Translations under genes and position numbers: made by a program
In this document: positions 36,691 to 47,133 of the stretch, piece after piece
Position numbering within the stretch: position 1 is the first letter of the stretch
Layout: each line of letters begins with the position of its first letter
Assembly (NCBI GenBank): GCA_020881915.1
Contig: JAJFPB010000010.1
Span: 496,001 to 560,000, forward strand
Length of the DNA stretch: 64,000 nt
DNA from: Paramyrothecium sp. XJ0827
Lineage: Eukaryota > Ascomycota > Sordariomycetes > Hypocreales > Stachybotryaceae
Reading direction: 5' to 3'
The notes under the pieces: model-generated
Seen by the model: only the letters and a program-made list of their open reading frames with translations
Databases searched by the model: none
Told to the model about the DNA's origin: nothing

Positions 36691-37363
36691 AGTTCCGGCA
36701 GTAGATAAAGATAATATATTAAACCTAATACCTATTACATCCTAATTAATCACATTAAAGCCGCCTACTAACTAAATAGCCCCTACTACCTACTAAGTAT
36801 TAATAATAGAGGCCTCTACATTAGCCTTAGCTACCCCTTAATTAAAGAGCTTAGTACCCTTTAACTTTACCTTCGCCTAAATCACCTAGATATAGTTTAA
36901 CTAAGTAAGGGCCTTATTAACTAATACTATTACCTCCTCCTCCTACTTAGTTAAATTTTTATACTAATTAAGTAAGTAATTTACTAAGAGATGGGATTAG
37001 TAGATAAGAAATATAATATACCTATAGGAGATATATAGTATAGAGTAACTAGAATACTATTGCAGGAATAACCCTAACTAGTACACTCCCTATAATAATT
37101 CTTGCTATAAGGAAACTTATACTCCTTCTTGTTCTTATAATAATATAAATAAGGTATATCTATAGGCTTCCCAAAAATAGTAATAAAATAGAATAAAGAT
37201 TTGTACTCTAAAGTTTTATAAGATTTAGACTTTATAATATAACCTAATATAGTATTAATATATAAATAAGAAAAGGAAAAGAAGAATATATATACCTACT
37301 AAGGAGAACTAGGAACTAATGATCTTATATAGGGAAGAATACTAGGCCGCGAGACTTGGCCTT

Positions 37364-37374
37364 AGAAGAGGGAG
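37364..37374 (+). other. Candidate polypurine tract
   Basis: AGAAGAGGGAG lies five bases before the right LTR, the expected place for the plus-strand primer of a Gypsy element. Confidence 0.6.
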
Positions 37375-37379
37375 TATTA

Positions 37380-37996
37380 TATTATAACCTATACTAACCT
37401 TATAACTAAGCTAGTACAGAAGAAATATAACCTATACTAGTTATAATAGATACTACATAGTAAAGCTAAATAAACCAACTAGTAGATTATAACCCAAATA
37501 TATATTGGTCCTTACTAAGGATATAGTTATATAGGACCAACAAAGTAATAGATTTAGGTATATAATAGAAGAATATATTAGATATAATACTATAGCTATA
37601 CTAGGGATTTAAAGGGGTATAGTACTAGCCTAGCTAGGTAGAAAGAAGGCTAGTACCCCTCCTAGCTAATTATAAAGGGATTACAATATATAATACTCCC
37701 TAGAGTAATATATACTATAATCTAAGGATTATATAGGGAAGTAATCTAATATAGTTAGGAATAAATAGCAAAGTATATAAATAGAAAGTTCCTACCTCCT
37801 CTTAGACTAGAACTTACTAGCTATTAATAATATATAATCCCTAAGATAACCTTTACTGTACTATTCTCTTATAGACTAGTAATAACCCCTTATATGCTTT
37901 AGATACTCTCCTGTTATTCTATCTAAGGATAAATAAATCCCAATAATCCTTAGTTCCCCTATATCTTTCGGTATAAGGCTACCCCAGATTATTATA
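37380..37996 (+). repeat. Right LTR of the Gypsy element
   Basis: 617 bp, same length as the left LTR and collinear with it, followed by GTAGT. Differences are dominated by C-to-T and G-to-A changes; this copy is the more AT-shifted one at the 5' end. Confidence 0.92.
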
Positions 37997-38798
37997 GTAG
38001 TAATTAAATATAATTCTCTTTTCCTTTTTCTATATAAGAAAACTACATTTAGGCTTTCCTTAAACTTACCCTCTAGTATCTATATATTTATATTAATAAT
38101 AGCTTATAATAATAATAACTCTCTTGTACCTATATATAATATATATAGCTAGAATATAAACCTACCTTTTACTATATATAAGGATAATATAAGAATAGCT
38201 CTAAGGGCAGATATACCCTCTATAAATACCCCCTTTACCCTTATTTACCTAAATATAAGGTAAAATAGTATATAGTACTAGGCACTATATTATAGTACCT
38301 TCCCTATTAATATATAGCTCTTAGGTAGAGATTATAATCCCTAGATATTATACTAGCTTTCTCCTACCTAGATATCTTAACTACCTATTATTAATTATAG
38401 GCCATAAGAGTAGCCCCATAGAACTCTTACTATAATACCTTATAGCTATAAGTTCTAGGGAACCTAGTATATTAGCTACCTTAATAATATATATTATAAA
38501 TATAATTAGATCAGAGATAGTAGTAGAATATAATCTAGGCCGGTTTTAATATATTATAATAATATATATTACTAAAACCCAGTAATAAATATATATAGCC
38601 ATTCTATATAGCTAAACCCTACTACTAGTATATAGCATTAGTAACCTATAATTTAGGACCTAGAGATAATAGGGCTTTAATTTATAGTAATTCAGAATAA
38701 TAGGTATACTAATTTCTATTAGTACAGTTACCAATAAGCCCTAATAGCTTAATATAACCTTACTTATATATTGTTAATATTAGTGTAATTAAAACCGT

Positions 38799-38875
38799 TG
38801 GTATTGAACTTATATAATCCACATGGGGCCCCATGTGGTCTAAAAATATGGGTCCCCGTGAGGGTAGACCCCCCC
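38799..38875 (-). repeat. Right terminal inverted repeat of the MULE
   Basis: Inverted match to 27224-27300, ends CCCCCCC, followed by GTAGGAGAG. Its inner 20-bp palindrome (38819-38838) is still perfect, with CACATG where the left copy has CACACG, changed symmetrically on both arms. Confidence 0.93.
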
Positions 38876-38884
38876 GTAGGAGAG
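38876..38884. repeat. Right target-site duplication of the MULE
   Basis: GTAGGAGAG, identical to 27215-27223. Confidence 0.85.
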
Positions 38885-39673
38885 ATCCATGACTTAACGG
38901 AGTTAAGGGGCGCCTACAGCAGTCTCTCCTCATGCCTCAAACATCCCTCCAACGCACAATTTTTAATAGCGGGGATAAAGCTGAGAACAGGAACAGGGGT
39001 CACCTTGGGACACACTTCGGTGTGAGAAGCCATGCGCTGGTCAAACATGCGTGTGTTGCCCCATTCCAGTATAATCCCCTCCGTTTTCAAGATGCCGGCT
39101 CACTCTGACAGAAGGTTTCATCTCTATATGATCACCGTGTTCTCCTCATAATTCAATCGCAAGAGACTCTGCTTGGGTTGCTTGGGTTCCTCAGCCAAAC
39201 TCGCGACTGGCACAATCGGCCTACAACTCGCCTCGCACATGAGCAGGCGCACCAGATCCCCACCCCAATATTGAACTTTTTAGATTCAGTGTGTTTTTGA
39301 AAGGCAATTTATGTGTGCTTTTATATTGTTATCACGTCTTGGCTGATAAAGCAGGCATCAGCCAGACCATAGTGTTGACAGTAGCGAAGGACAGAAACCA
39401 ATCGACGTTCATGAAGCCCCAGTTTTGTCCAACGCCGAGGGCCAGTAAATTGCCCATGCATGCATAATCAGGTTGTTTCGTGTGGACACAATGCAGAAAT
39501 TTCTGGCATTGCGCAGCTGCGCGTCAGCAGACCTGCGTAGAGCTCATTGGTCAAGAGATATAAATACCGTGGCTGCCTGATTCCAGCCTCACCCTTTCAT
39601 TGTTCCTTTGGTCAACATCTTCTTTACTTGCATACACGAACAATATAGGGCATCACCCATATAGGGCATCAAT
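38885..39673. other. Intergenic region between transposon and zinc-finger gene, no gene seen
   Basis: Base composition returns to normal directly after the transposon. No coding frame recognised. It includes the upstream region of the next gene. Confidence 0.6.
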
Positions 39674-41975
39674 ATGACTGCTACATTGCCTCATCCTCCT
39701 CGCTTCTTCAGGATCAACGAAGAGTTTTTCTTGTATAATGTTCGTCCTCCAACAGGGACACAAAAAGGCTGGCTGGAAAAGGCAACAAGCATTGCGAGTG
39801 GGTTCAAATCTTGGCTTGGGTCTCGACCATCTGGAGAGACGTCTCCAAATCGGCCCTTGCCCCTGTCTAAAACATCGGCGTTGGAAATATTGAATAGAAG
39901 GCATAGTCCATTTCAACAGGAAACTTCGTCTTGTTCAAGCCCACGGAGGAAACAATTACGTGGCGTTACAATCATCACTCTGGGTCTGATAGCAGACGAC
40001 GACGACAATGACGATGATAAACGACACCACTCGTGGAAGAAGCGTAAAGCAACTCCATCACTGGCTCCACGCAAATTGAACTTCCCTTGGTTTTGCACAA
40101 AACTCAATCCGAACCGGTATGGAGATTGTGTTATGCAGTCGTCCGCATGCATCAACAGGCTAAGTAAGTCCTCCATAACCAATGTGACTCGCTCTGTATC
40201 CCTTTGTGGTTACGCTATGGAGCATCTCAGTCGATCCATGCAGATTGATGACTATTGATCATTAGAGTGAACGCAATAGACAGCATTTGGCCCGCTGCCA
40301 TCAGTCGATGGAACAATGCATGCGTTGTGCAGAGATATTTGGCACCCATGAAGCTTTACAGATACATGAACAGCAAGATCAGATATGCCAAACAAAGCCT
40401 TTAATACCTATTGGAGGCAAAATGAGCCCCGCGCAAGGACTGCCAATTGAGGAGGTCTGCAAGTCGGGAACCGAGGTTGAAAAATGGGTTGCCATGTCCA
40501 AGATCGATTTTCCCGACGCGGAGGCAATTCCATCTCCATGTCAGTCCTCAAACTCCCACTAACGTTGTGTCACAGTCTGACGAAGTCTAGATTACGAAGG
40601 AAATAATTCCCTGGAAATGAAAAATGGAGACGAACCTTTTGAGTTTCCATTGTCGATCGATCATCCACACAAAACAGTGTGTATCAGCTCGATGCTGCCT
40701 GCTACCAGTACAGACAGCTTTCCAAATGATAGCTCAGAGGATCGGGAGTCAAGCCTGAAGAAAATTCTGCTCCTGGCAAATGAATGGCTTAGTAGTCGGC
40801 CCCAAGCTCGAACATCACCTAATCCTGACGAATGCTGTGATGGTGAAGGTTCCGGCTCCACAGACAAGGGAAATTCAACCTCTGCTACGCAAGTGGAGAG
40901 AATTGGTGGCAGTCCGGGCGGAAAATCACAAAGAAGTCAGAAAAGGCGACGAAATAAGGATGACGATGATGGTCGAGAGGGTGGCAGCCCCATGAAAAAC
41001 CCAAGCCTCAATCCGCCTTCTTACCGAAACCCTCTCAAATTCGCATGTCCCTTTTTAAAGATGTATCCATGGAAATTCATCCACAATAAACACTGCGTCG
41101 CAGGAGGCTGGTCGACCGCTCATAGGCTGAAGTACGTCTGCCTCCTCCTCCTCCTCCTCCCTCCTAGCCGATGAGCTAATTCAAGCTATAGAGAACACCT
41201 CTACAGGCAGCATCTCCAAAATGGAGAAACTTGCAACAGATGCTACGGGGTTTTTGACAGCCTGGAGCTTCTGAGTGACCATCAAAGGGCCGACGTGCCT
41301 TGCGATAGGAAGCCTGAGCCTGCTTCATACAGTATTAACGCTGCGCAGCTCCAGCTTCTTAAATGCAGGAAGAAACTTGGGTTGTCTGAGTCTGAAGAAT
41401 GCCGGCGAATTTATCAGATTCTATGGCCTAATGTACGGGATGACGAATTGCCAAATCTTTGTGTGTATAGCCTGAGAATCTATGAAGCTAGATCTTACAC
41501 TGACCTGGTTCTAGATTGGGATCCTCCGAGCACCGTGACAGGTGTGGAGCCAACCAGCACAGAGTTCTACGAGTCTTTGAGATCGAACCTACCTCGTCTT
41601 CTACAGGAGAGGCTCGAGTCGAGATTTCCTGTTGGGGGGATCATTTCTCAAGCTGCTGTCATCCAGACAGTTGAGGTCGCAGTCAAAACTATCTTTGAAC
41701 GGTTCGCATTGTCGGGCAGGCGGCATTTGAATCAGGCAAACACAGAGAACTCCTCCCCACACAACGCGATTGACACAAGACCAAGTGTGCTATTCACTGA
41801 CAACGACGGCGGTTTGTTGCAGGGATTCTCGGAAACAGAGAGCAGGGAGCCAGAGGAAGGACAGGATCCTACTGTGGAGCAACCGATGAGTCTCGTCGAT
41901 TATAATGCAGTTGCCTCGGATTGGTTATTCTGGGATAACCAATTCTTCACGAACTGGCCACCAGGGTTTGTTTAG
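39674..41975 (+). CDS. Fungal C2H2-type zinc-finger protein with internally duplicated finger unit
   Basis: Proposed exons 39674-40167, 40280-40539, 40591-41131 and 41192-41975 give 692 residues; the first junction (donor GTCCTC) is weak and was chosen by frame. Two similar units occur. Each has an acidic/basic linker (ADDDDNDDDK; NKDDDDGREGG), a block F-x-C-(x)n-P-x-(K/R)-(F/Y)-x5-C, then RL-x-x-HL-x-R-x-H followed by C-x-R-C and a final L-x-x-H (HLARCHQ/CMRCAEIF; HLYRQH/CNRCYGVF). After unit two comes a long C-terminal region (YSLRIYEARSYTDL, SEECRRIYQILWP). These are atypical C2H2 fingers widespread in filamentous fungi; nuclear DNA or RNA binding is plausible but unproven. It sits about 0.8 kb from the transposon and shows no RIP-made stops. 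Confidence 0.75.
41141..41160 (+). repeat. CCT microsatellite inside intron 3
   Basis: Six CCT units plus a partial unit lie just after the donor GTACGT at 41132 and extend the pyrimidine run of the intron. The nearer TAG at 41165-41167 cannot be the acceptor, because it would bring a stop in frame; the acceptor at 41191 keeps the frame. Confidence 0.85.
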
Positions 41976-42362
41976 GGACATTCTACACTATAGCCTGTCG
42001 AATTACACTCTATTTGAAAAGTTCGCCTTTTGTCCCAATTCAGGGTCTACTCCAACGGTCTCGTACATTAGATGCATCAAACCTGTCTACATTACCAAGC
42101 CACGATAGCTATAGCCTCAACCCGTGCTAATGAGACGAACACACTGTATGATTCCGAATCAATGTACGACCTTCAGATTGTGAAAACCACAGATCCTCTT
42201 ACGGCAGACTATTTAAAGTTGCTCGCAGATATAGGCGGTTGATTTGGAGCTATCTACATTGCACTACAATTGTGACAGTAGCATGGAATTTTGGCAACTC
42301 AAAGCAACTAGCTGAGGAAATGCGTGACCTTGCGAGCTTGAACGTGTCACTTTTCAGACTGC

Positions 42363-43283
42363 CTAAAACCCTGACAAGACGTCAAGGGCAACGACCTGTC
42401 CTCCTGTTGTCGTCACGTACAATGTACCCTCATCTAGCCCCTTTCTCCTGCCAAATGCTGTGCTCGTGCTGCCAGTTACAGCCGCCAATCTCGTCACTCT
42501 TCCCGTCGCTGGCTCAATTGCGACCACCGTATTCTGTGTATTCGTGGCAAGATACAGAAGTCCGTCGCGGCCGATAACAAAGTCGTCGCCTTGGTTGTTG
42601 CGCACGATCGTCTCTGTGGCGCCCGTATTGTCGGTGCCATTTTGGATGGAGAAACGCAAAATATTGCTGGTGGCAATATTAGTGAAGTATAGATAGCCGT
42701 TGTGCACTTTCATGCCATCAATCCCAAAAGGTATAAAGCTCGTCGGGTTCATGGAAGCATCCTTCTTGAAAATGCGACTCGCACCGGTGATCGTATCGAC
42801 AATGTAGACAGCTCCAGCTGATGCATCCCCTGGGAGGACATGAGTGGTGTTCAAGGCAGCAATTCCGTTGATGAGCTGGGCTTGCGGAAGCCTGGCCACA
42901 ACAGATGTCGTGGGTTTTGTGCCTGTAAAGTCCAACTTGTGAACAATCCAGCTACCGGGAGTGTTGCCACCCCCTGTCAATGAGTAGCGCCCTGAGACGA
43001 CAGCCCATACGTCGGGGGCAAGCTCAGCAATCCCGGCTGATGCAAGAGATTCAGGGAATGTTGCCACTCGAATAGCTTGAGTTGTATTAAAGTCAAACTC
43101 CCATACCTCGGGCAAGTCCATCCTCGTCAGAAGTAGGTTGCCATTAGGGCGCACAGCAATGTTCTCGAACCAGGCACCTCTAACAGACACAATCTGTCTC
43201 GGACTTGCCTGGCGAGAGACAAGCCTACCAAAGACAGTGGAAACTAGAAACAGGAGCTCGAAATAGATTGTTGCGAGATACAT
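42363..43283 (-). CDS. Secreted SMP-30/gluconolactonase-like six-bladed beta-propeller protein
   Basis: Single exon, 306 residues. It begins with a hydrophobic signal (MYLATIYFELLFLVSTVFG) and continues with blade-like repeats: ENIAVRPNGNLLLTR, ELAPDVWAVVSG, INGIAALNTTHVLPGD, IDGMKVHNGYLYFTN, GDDFVIGRDGLLYLA and EGTLYVTTTGGQVVALD. Several N-glycosylation sequons occur (NTT, NGT). Related fungal proteins include many uncharacterised secreted propellers and the hetero-Diels-Alderases of tropolone-sesquiterpenoid pathways (EupF, AsR5). A pericyclase role here is only a possibility. It is near an SDR and a P450, but no core synthase is adjacent. Confidence 0.8.
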   Translation of the reverse strand: MYLATIYFELLFLVSTVFGRLVSRQASPRQIVSVRGAWFENIAVRPNGNLLLTRMDLPEVWEFDFNTTQAIRVATFPESLASAGIAELAPDVWAVVSGRYSLTGGGNTPGSWIVHKLDFTGTKPTTSVVARLPQAQLINGIAALNTTHVLPGDASAGAVYIVDTITGASRIFKKDASMNPTSFIPFGIDGMKVHNGYLYFTNIATSNILRFSIQNGTDNTGATETIVRNNQGDDFVIGRDGLLYLATNTQNTVVAIEPATGRVTRLAAVTGSTSTAFGRRKGLDEGTLYVTTTGGQVVALDVLSGF

Positions 43284-43803
43284 TGTGAGCCGGGTAAGTC
43301 GATTGCAGGTTGGATGTTCGATGCCATTGAAATGGCTGTGCGATTAATATTTTCCCTTCCATCGATGAACTTATAGTGTTAACTCTTGGATTTTAGCTGG
43401 CCTTCTTGAATGAGAGCACCAGCTTCGAGCCTTTAATTGCCGGTGCATGTAATTAACAATATTAATATCTATGAAGATGAGCACTGCGCCCCGCCACGTT
43501 GGCAGTGGTACTTCATTTCAACCCGATTTAGGCAGTAGACCGTACCATTCCGGCAGATATATAGTCGGTCCTCTGTCATCGGCAGTTGTTTCTCTGGATT
43601 TCTCACTATATCATCTCCGCGTGGGTGCGTCTTGTTTGACTAGAGAATTCGCGCACAGCTGCAGCCAAAAGAGAAGTTGATAGCAATTTAAAAAAGACAA
43701 TCGGACCAGATGTTTTCTTTCTCCTGTACGAGAGTCCAAGACTGTTTAATTCGAAGCCATGGTAGAGCCAGTCAAGCCTGGAACACACTTTCCCAAGTGT
43801 ATT
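43284..43803. other. Intergenic region, no gene seen
   Basis: About 520 bp with no coding frame of note. It holds the upstream region of the propeller gene and the downstream region of the SDR. Confidence 0.6.
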
Positions 43804-44850
43804 TCAGACTACTAATCGAACTTTGAGCTTGTCATTGGAGATGATTTCATCCTTCTTAGACAAAAGCTCTTCCACGTCCCAAGTAGCTGAAATGTACCTG
43901 GCAGCCAACCATTCTAGTCTCTTCTCGGTCAGGAACACAATCGTGTCAGCAGCTAGCTTGGGGGTTTCTGTGACGGCTGCTTCTCGCAGCGAAGCGAGTC
44001 GTTGGCCCATATCAGTAAGCACACCGCCAGGGTGAATCCCGAACGCCAGGATTCCATCCGGTCCATGGTCAACGTCTAGAATTTGTGTAAATCGCTGAAG
44101 AGCCAGCTTGCTTGTCTGGTATGCGGAACCTCCAGGTGACGTTAGGTGCGCGGCAATGCTGCTTAGATTGACGACCGTTTTCTCGCCTCCCTTGGCCAGC
44201 ATGAATGGGAGTATGGCCCGAGTGACGAGATATGTCCCCTTGATATTGACTGTCCAGGTTTTCCACCATTCATCCGGATCGCTATCTATGATCTTCTTGC
44301 GGTACTCCAAGTATCCCGCATTGTTCACTAAAACGTCCAAGCGCGGAAACTCCTTCTCTAGGATTTCTGATGCCGCGCTTACACTATCCGCGTCGGTGAC
44401 ATCCAGTGAAATAGGAACGACCTTGGGTTCTGGTTTGCCTGCGCTGGTTGCTGCTTCGACAAGACGCGGGACTAATGCGGACAAGTCGGACCGAGCCCCG
44501 ATCCCAATGCCGGTGCACCCGGCAGAGGCATACGACAGGGCAATCTCCTCGCCGATTCCCTTCGATGCGCCTGTAATGAACACATATTTTCCATGGAAAT
44601 TGCGTTTGCTAGGGTCGATGGCCGGGTAAGTATCTCTGTGTCGCTTCTCGGTGAAGAAAGCGCCTGTGCCGAATCTGTCAACATCTCCCCGCACAAGAGC
44701 ATAATAAAGCTGGTTTCGTACCACTCTGAGGCGTTGCCGACATGCTGAAACAATTCCGATTAGTTCCAAGTCACAGCCAGGTGCCAAATATGCCAAGTGA
44801 GAGCCTTCTTCAAAATCGACCTCATGAGGAGATGCATGGCTTAAGTACAC
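43804..44850 (-). CDS. Short-chain dehydrogenase/reductase (N-terminus uncertain)
   Basis: The open frame from 44850 encodes 348 residues. The classical SDR core starts only at residue 87 (YVFITGASKGIG), with VLVNNAGY, catalytic Ser in VVNLSSIAAH and YQTSK for Tyr/Lys, and the C-terminal block FGIHPGGVLTDMG. A segment before the core (FFTEKRHRDTYPAI) is normal for this fungal SDR group, which usually starts about 30 residues before the fold. The first 60 residues therefore may be intron or untranslated. An ATG at 44743 (MSATPQS) looks like a better start, but no intron of normal length joins it in frame. It oxidises or reduces a small alcohol or ketone with NAD(P); substrate unknown. Confidence 0.8.
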   Translation of the reverse strand: MYLSHASPHEVDFEEGSHLAYLAPGCDLELIGIVSACRQRLRVVRNQLYYALVRGDVDRFGTGAFFTEKRHRDTYPAIDPSKRNFHGKYVFITGASKGIGEEIALSYASAGCTGIGIGARSDLSALVPRLVEAATSAGKPEPKVVPISLDVTDADSVSAASEILEKEFPRLDVLVNNAGYLEYRKKIIDSDPDEWWKTWTVNIKGTYLVTRAILPFMLAKGGEKTVVNLSSIAAHLTSPGGSAYQTSKLALQRFTQILDVDHGPDGILAFGIHPGGVLTDMGQRLASLREAAVTETPKLAADTIVFLTEKRLEWLAARYISATWDVEELLSKKDEIISNDKLKVRLVV

Positions 44851-47133
44851 AGCAACATCGTTCTGAATTATTACTAATCGATGGCGTCAGCGCGATAGCA
44901 TTTTGCTAAACTGAACGCGGAGGTCCACGAACTCGGCGTTCTCGGGGTTAAGACCTTTAATCCCCGCTACATATTGCATTTCCTAGACATAGAGTGGTTG
45001 TCTCTAACAGCATATAGCTGAGGAGTTTCATCCACGCATGTTCTTTCAAGGCTTTCCACCGTCTGGAGAGGAGCGGTGCTTTTGATTATGATGTAGGTGT
45101 GTGGCCGTTGTGGCCGAAGTTTTCGTCTTGGTTGACTCCTCTCTTCGCGCTGACGGTAAAGTCGAGAATTGGAATTGAGACAAGTATTTGACAAGGGCTC
45201 AATGATCGCTGTTCGCCATGAATATGTCGAGAAAGTCATTTCGTGGGAAACAGAGTGGCGAGTTATTAGTTGTGAGTGGTATAGGGTAGCCAAAGGCACA
45301 GGTGAGCTCTGGTCATCCGCCGGCCTCAAGGTCTATCCCCATGAAGAAGGTTTCTTCTGCCCACGGGTTTTTTTCGCTGAATATTGCACATGACGATCTT
45401 GATAAAGTCCAAAAGCTTTGGAAAAGGGGTCGTGGGGCGCTCGCGCACGCTAGATTGCTGGTGAACACTGTTTGTTTTCAGGGTTCCTGCCGCCGCAAAT
45501 GATGGACAGCGATGGAGGGCCACGAACAGTTGCACCCTCCTCCCACAGTGGATATGATTAGGCAAACATGTAGTGACTGGAGAATGCAGTTGTCACTGTT
45601 GTGCTTCTCAAGAGCTCGGAAAACTGTTCAATCTCATGCATCCTGGAGTTGCCAGTCTACACCAACTGTCAGGGCTCGTCTGTTTCTAAGACGCCTCCAT
45701 GGGAATTGTGCTGGGCAAAACTGTCAAGCCTGGAGAGACAAGTCAGATAAGGCGGGAACATGGAATCCATAGACCGATGTTCGGAGATGAAACATACCAT
45801 TAAGTGGAAAAACGTGGCTAGTAGCATCTCGTGGACCATTTTCCATGAATGTGATTCAACTTGATATCACATATAAATTTGAGTTAGGATGTGTAGATGA
45901 CAGGAGCAACGTAACGTACTTACTCTCTCTCGCGGCAATCGCCTTGTATGTGTGTTCTCCTACTTCTCTCCTAGATGTTCTCCTATTGATGAAGGTAAAA
46001 ATATGTTGATTACCAGTGACTGTTTGATGCCAACCACCCACGAGCTGGACAGATAGTCTATGGTGCTATTTTCGGAGAGAACCAAACTTTGGATCACAAT
46101 ACTCGGTAATGTCACATTTCTGCAACTTGAACGGGCGGTAGGGTATTCTGGATTGAAGTATAACCGGCTAATAACACAGAAATCACTGAGAAATAACACG
46201 AGCTGCAGATTCATCTTCACACCGCATGAAGCTATCAAACGGATGCGTATCATGCAAAGGTGTGGGACCACATAATCCATGCCATATCTCTTAATCTAGC
46301 CCACAGCAGTGCGGAAGGACCGAATTATCCACATAATTATTGAGTCTCCCGGTTACGGAGCACTCGTTGCGGGACTGGTACGATGGCTTGCGTCAGCAAC
46401 AGTAGGATTCAACACACTTGGCGCCTCTACATGTCGTCATGCTCTTTGTGTCACACGACTGCATGGCATTGACCGACATCAAAGCCGCGGCCAGCAGTTC
46501 TCTTAAGTGGCAAAGCAGCGGGCGACGACCCTCGCCGCCTTAGCCTTGATAAGGTCGCGTAGCTTGCACTCCTACGTCTGCATGTCAGCTTAGTGCTGGC
46601 GCTTCTGTGTTGTTGATGTCTGCTCATTCGAGTGATTGGCACAAATCTCTTGAATGTGGGCATGGTCGCGTGGGTCAGCAACAGGGAATTGCAGCTCGGC
46701 ACTGCGGATGACCAGGGTCGGGAATCCAGAGCCGCCCAAGCCGCCAAACGTGCTACCCGGATTTGAATAGAACAGCCCACGAGAGCCCGGCTAGATATGG
46801 GTCTGACGTCCAGTTACCCACACCGACAAACAAGTGACCCCCACAGCCAGGAAATTCTCCCTAAACTGGTTAGATGCTTAGTTATCAGTATGCGCTAGGC
46901 TTGTTTGAGGGGAAGTGTGGGTGGTCTAGATCATCCGAACCCATGGTTTATTGGCCGCGCCGAGTTTTGACATCGAATCCTTCCGCACCCATGCAAGTTT
47001 TCTTCAGGGAATAACTCCACCGGCCTTTAAACGATAAACCAAGAGGGGCTCAATTCGAGGGCTTACTTCTGGGGAGCATGTCCCAGTTCTTCGAAGACTG
47101 GTCCCGTCGTCGAAGTACATGAGATAATTTATC
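44851..47133. other. Long intergenic region, no gene seen
   Basis: About 2.3 kb. Frames up to about 120 codons exist on both strands but lack motifs or even composition, and no chain of exons could be built. Nothing repetitive was noticed. Confidence 0.5.

Larger units (their letters stand above)
30072..37996 (+). mobile_element. Nested RIP-mutated Ty3/Gypsy LTR retrotransposon with chromodomain (chromovirus type)
   Basis: Two 617-bp LTRs (30072-30688 and 37380-37996) bound a 6.7-kb interior, flanked by direct 5-bp copies GTAGT at 30067-30071 and 37997-38001. LTR ends read TA...TA, as RIP would make from TG...CA. Interior order on plus is gag-like region, CCHC-knuckle remnant, reverse transcriptase, RNase H, integrase and chromodomain, which is the Ty3/Gypsy order. 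A purine tract precedes the right LTR. Every frame is full of stops, so the element cannot move on its own. It inserted into the MULE downstream of the transposase remnant. Confidence 0.93.
27224..38875 (+). mobile_element. RIP-mutated Mutator-like (MULE) DNA transposon, interrupted by a nested Gypsy element
   Basis: Bounded by 77-bp terminal inverted repeats and flanked by direct copies of GTAGGAGAG (27215-27223 and 38876-38884). A 9-bp duplication fits Mutator-like elements, and the inside carries a decayed MULE transposase on the plus strand. Without the nested Gypsy insertion (30072-37996 plus one 5-bp duplication) the element would be about 3.7 kb. The interior is extremely AT-rich: CpA and TpG are nearly absent while TpA dominates, the mark of RIP. 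Neither strand keeps an open frame of 60 codons, so it cannot encode its own transposase. The ends are much less altered than the middle. Confidence 0.9.

Noticed and set aside
30689..37379. Active retrotransposon genes
   Set aside because: Stops interrupt every frame and RT active-site Asp codons read Asn; the element is dead.
27224..38875. hAT or Helitron element
   Set aside because: The duplication is 9 bp rather than 8, long terminal inverted repeats are present, and the relic matches a MULE transposase; Helitrons have no inverted ends or target duplication.
27224..38875. AT-rich centromere or rDNA spacer
   Set aside because: Defined ends, target duplications and decayed transposon proteins explain the AT-rich block.
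39653..39916. Minus-strand frame of 87 codons
   Set aside because: Antisense to exon 1 of the zinc-finger gene, with no motif.
44851..47133. Small genes in the long gap
   Set aside because: Frames of 60-120 codons on both strands have no motif, uneven composition and no splice partners.
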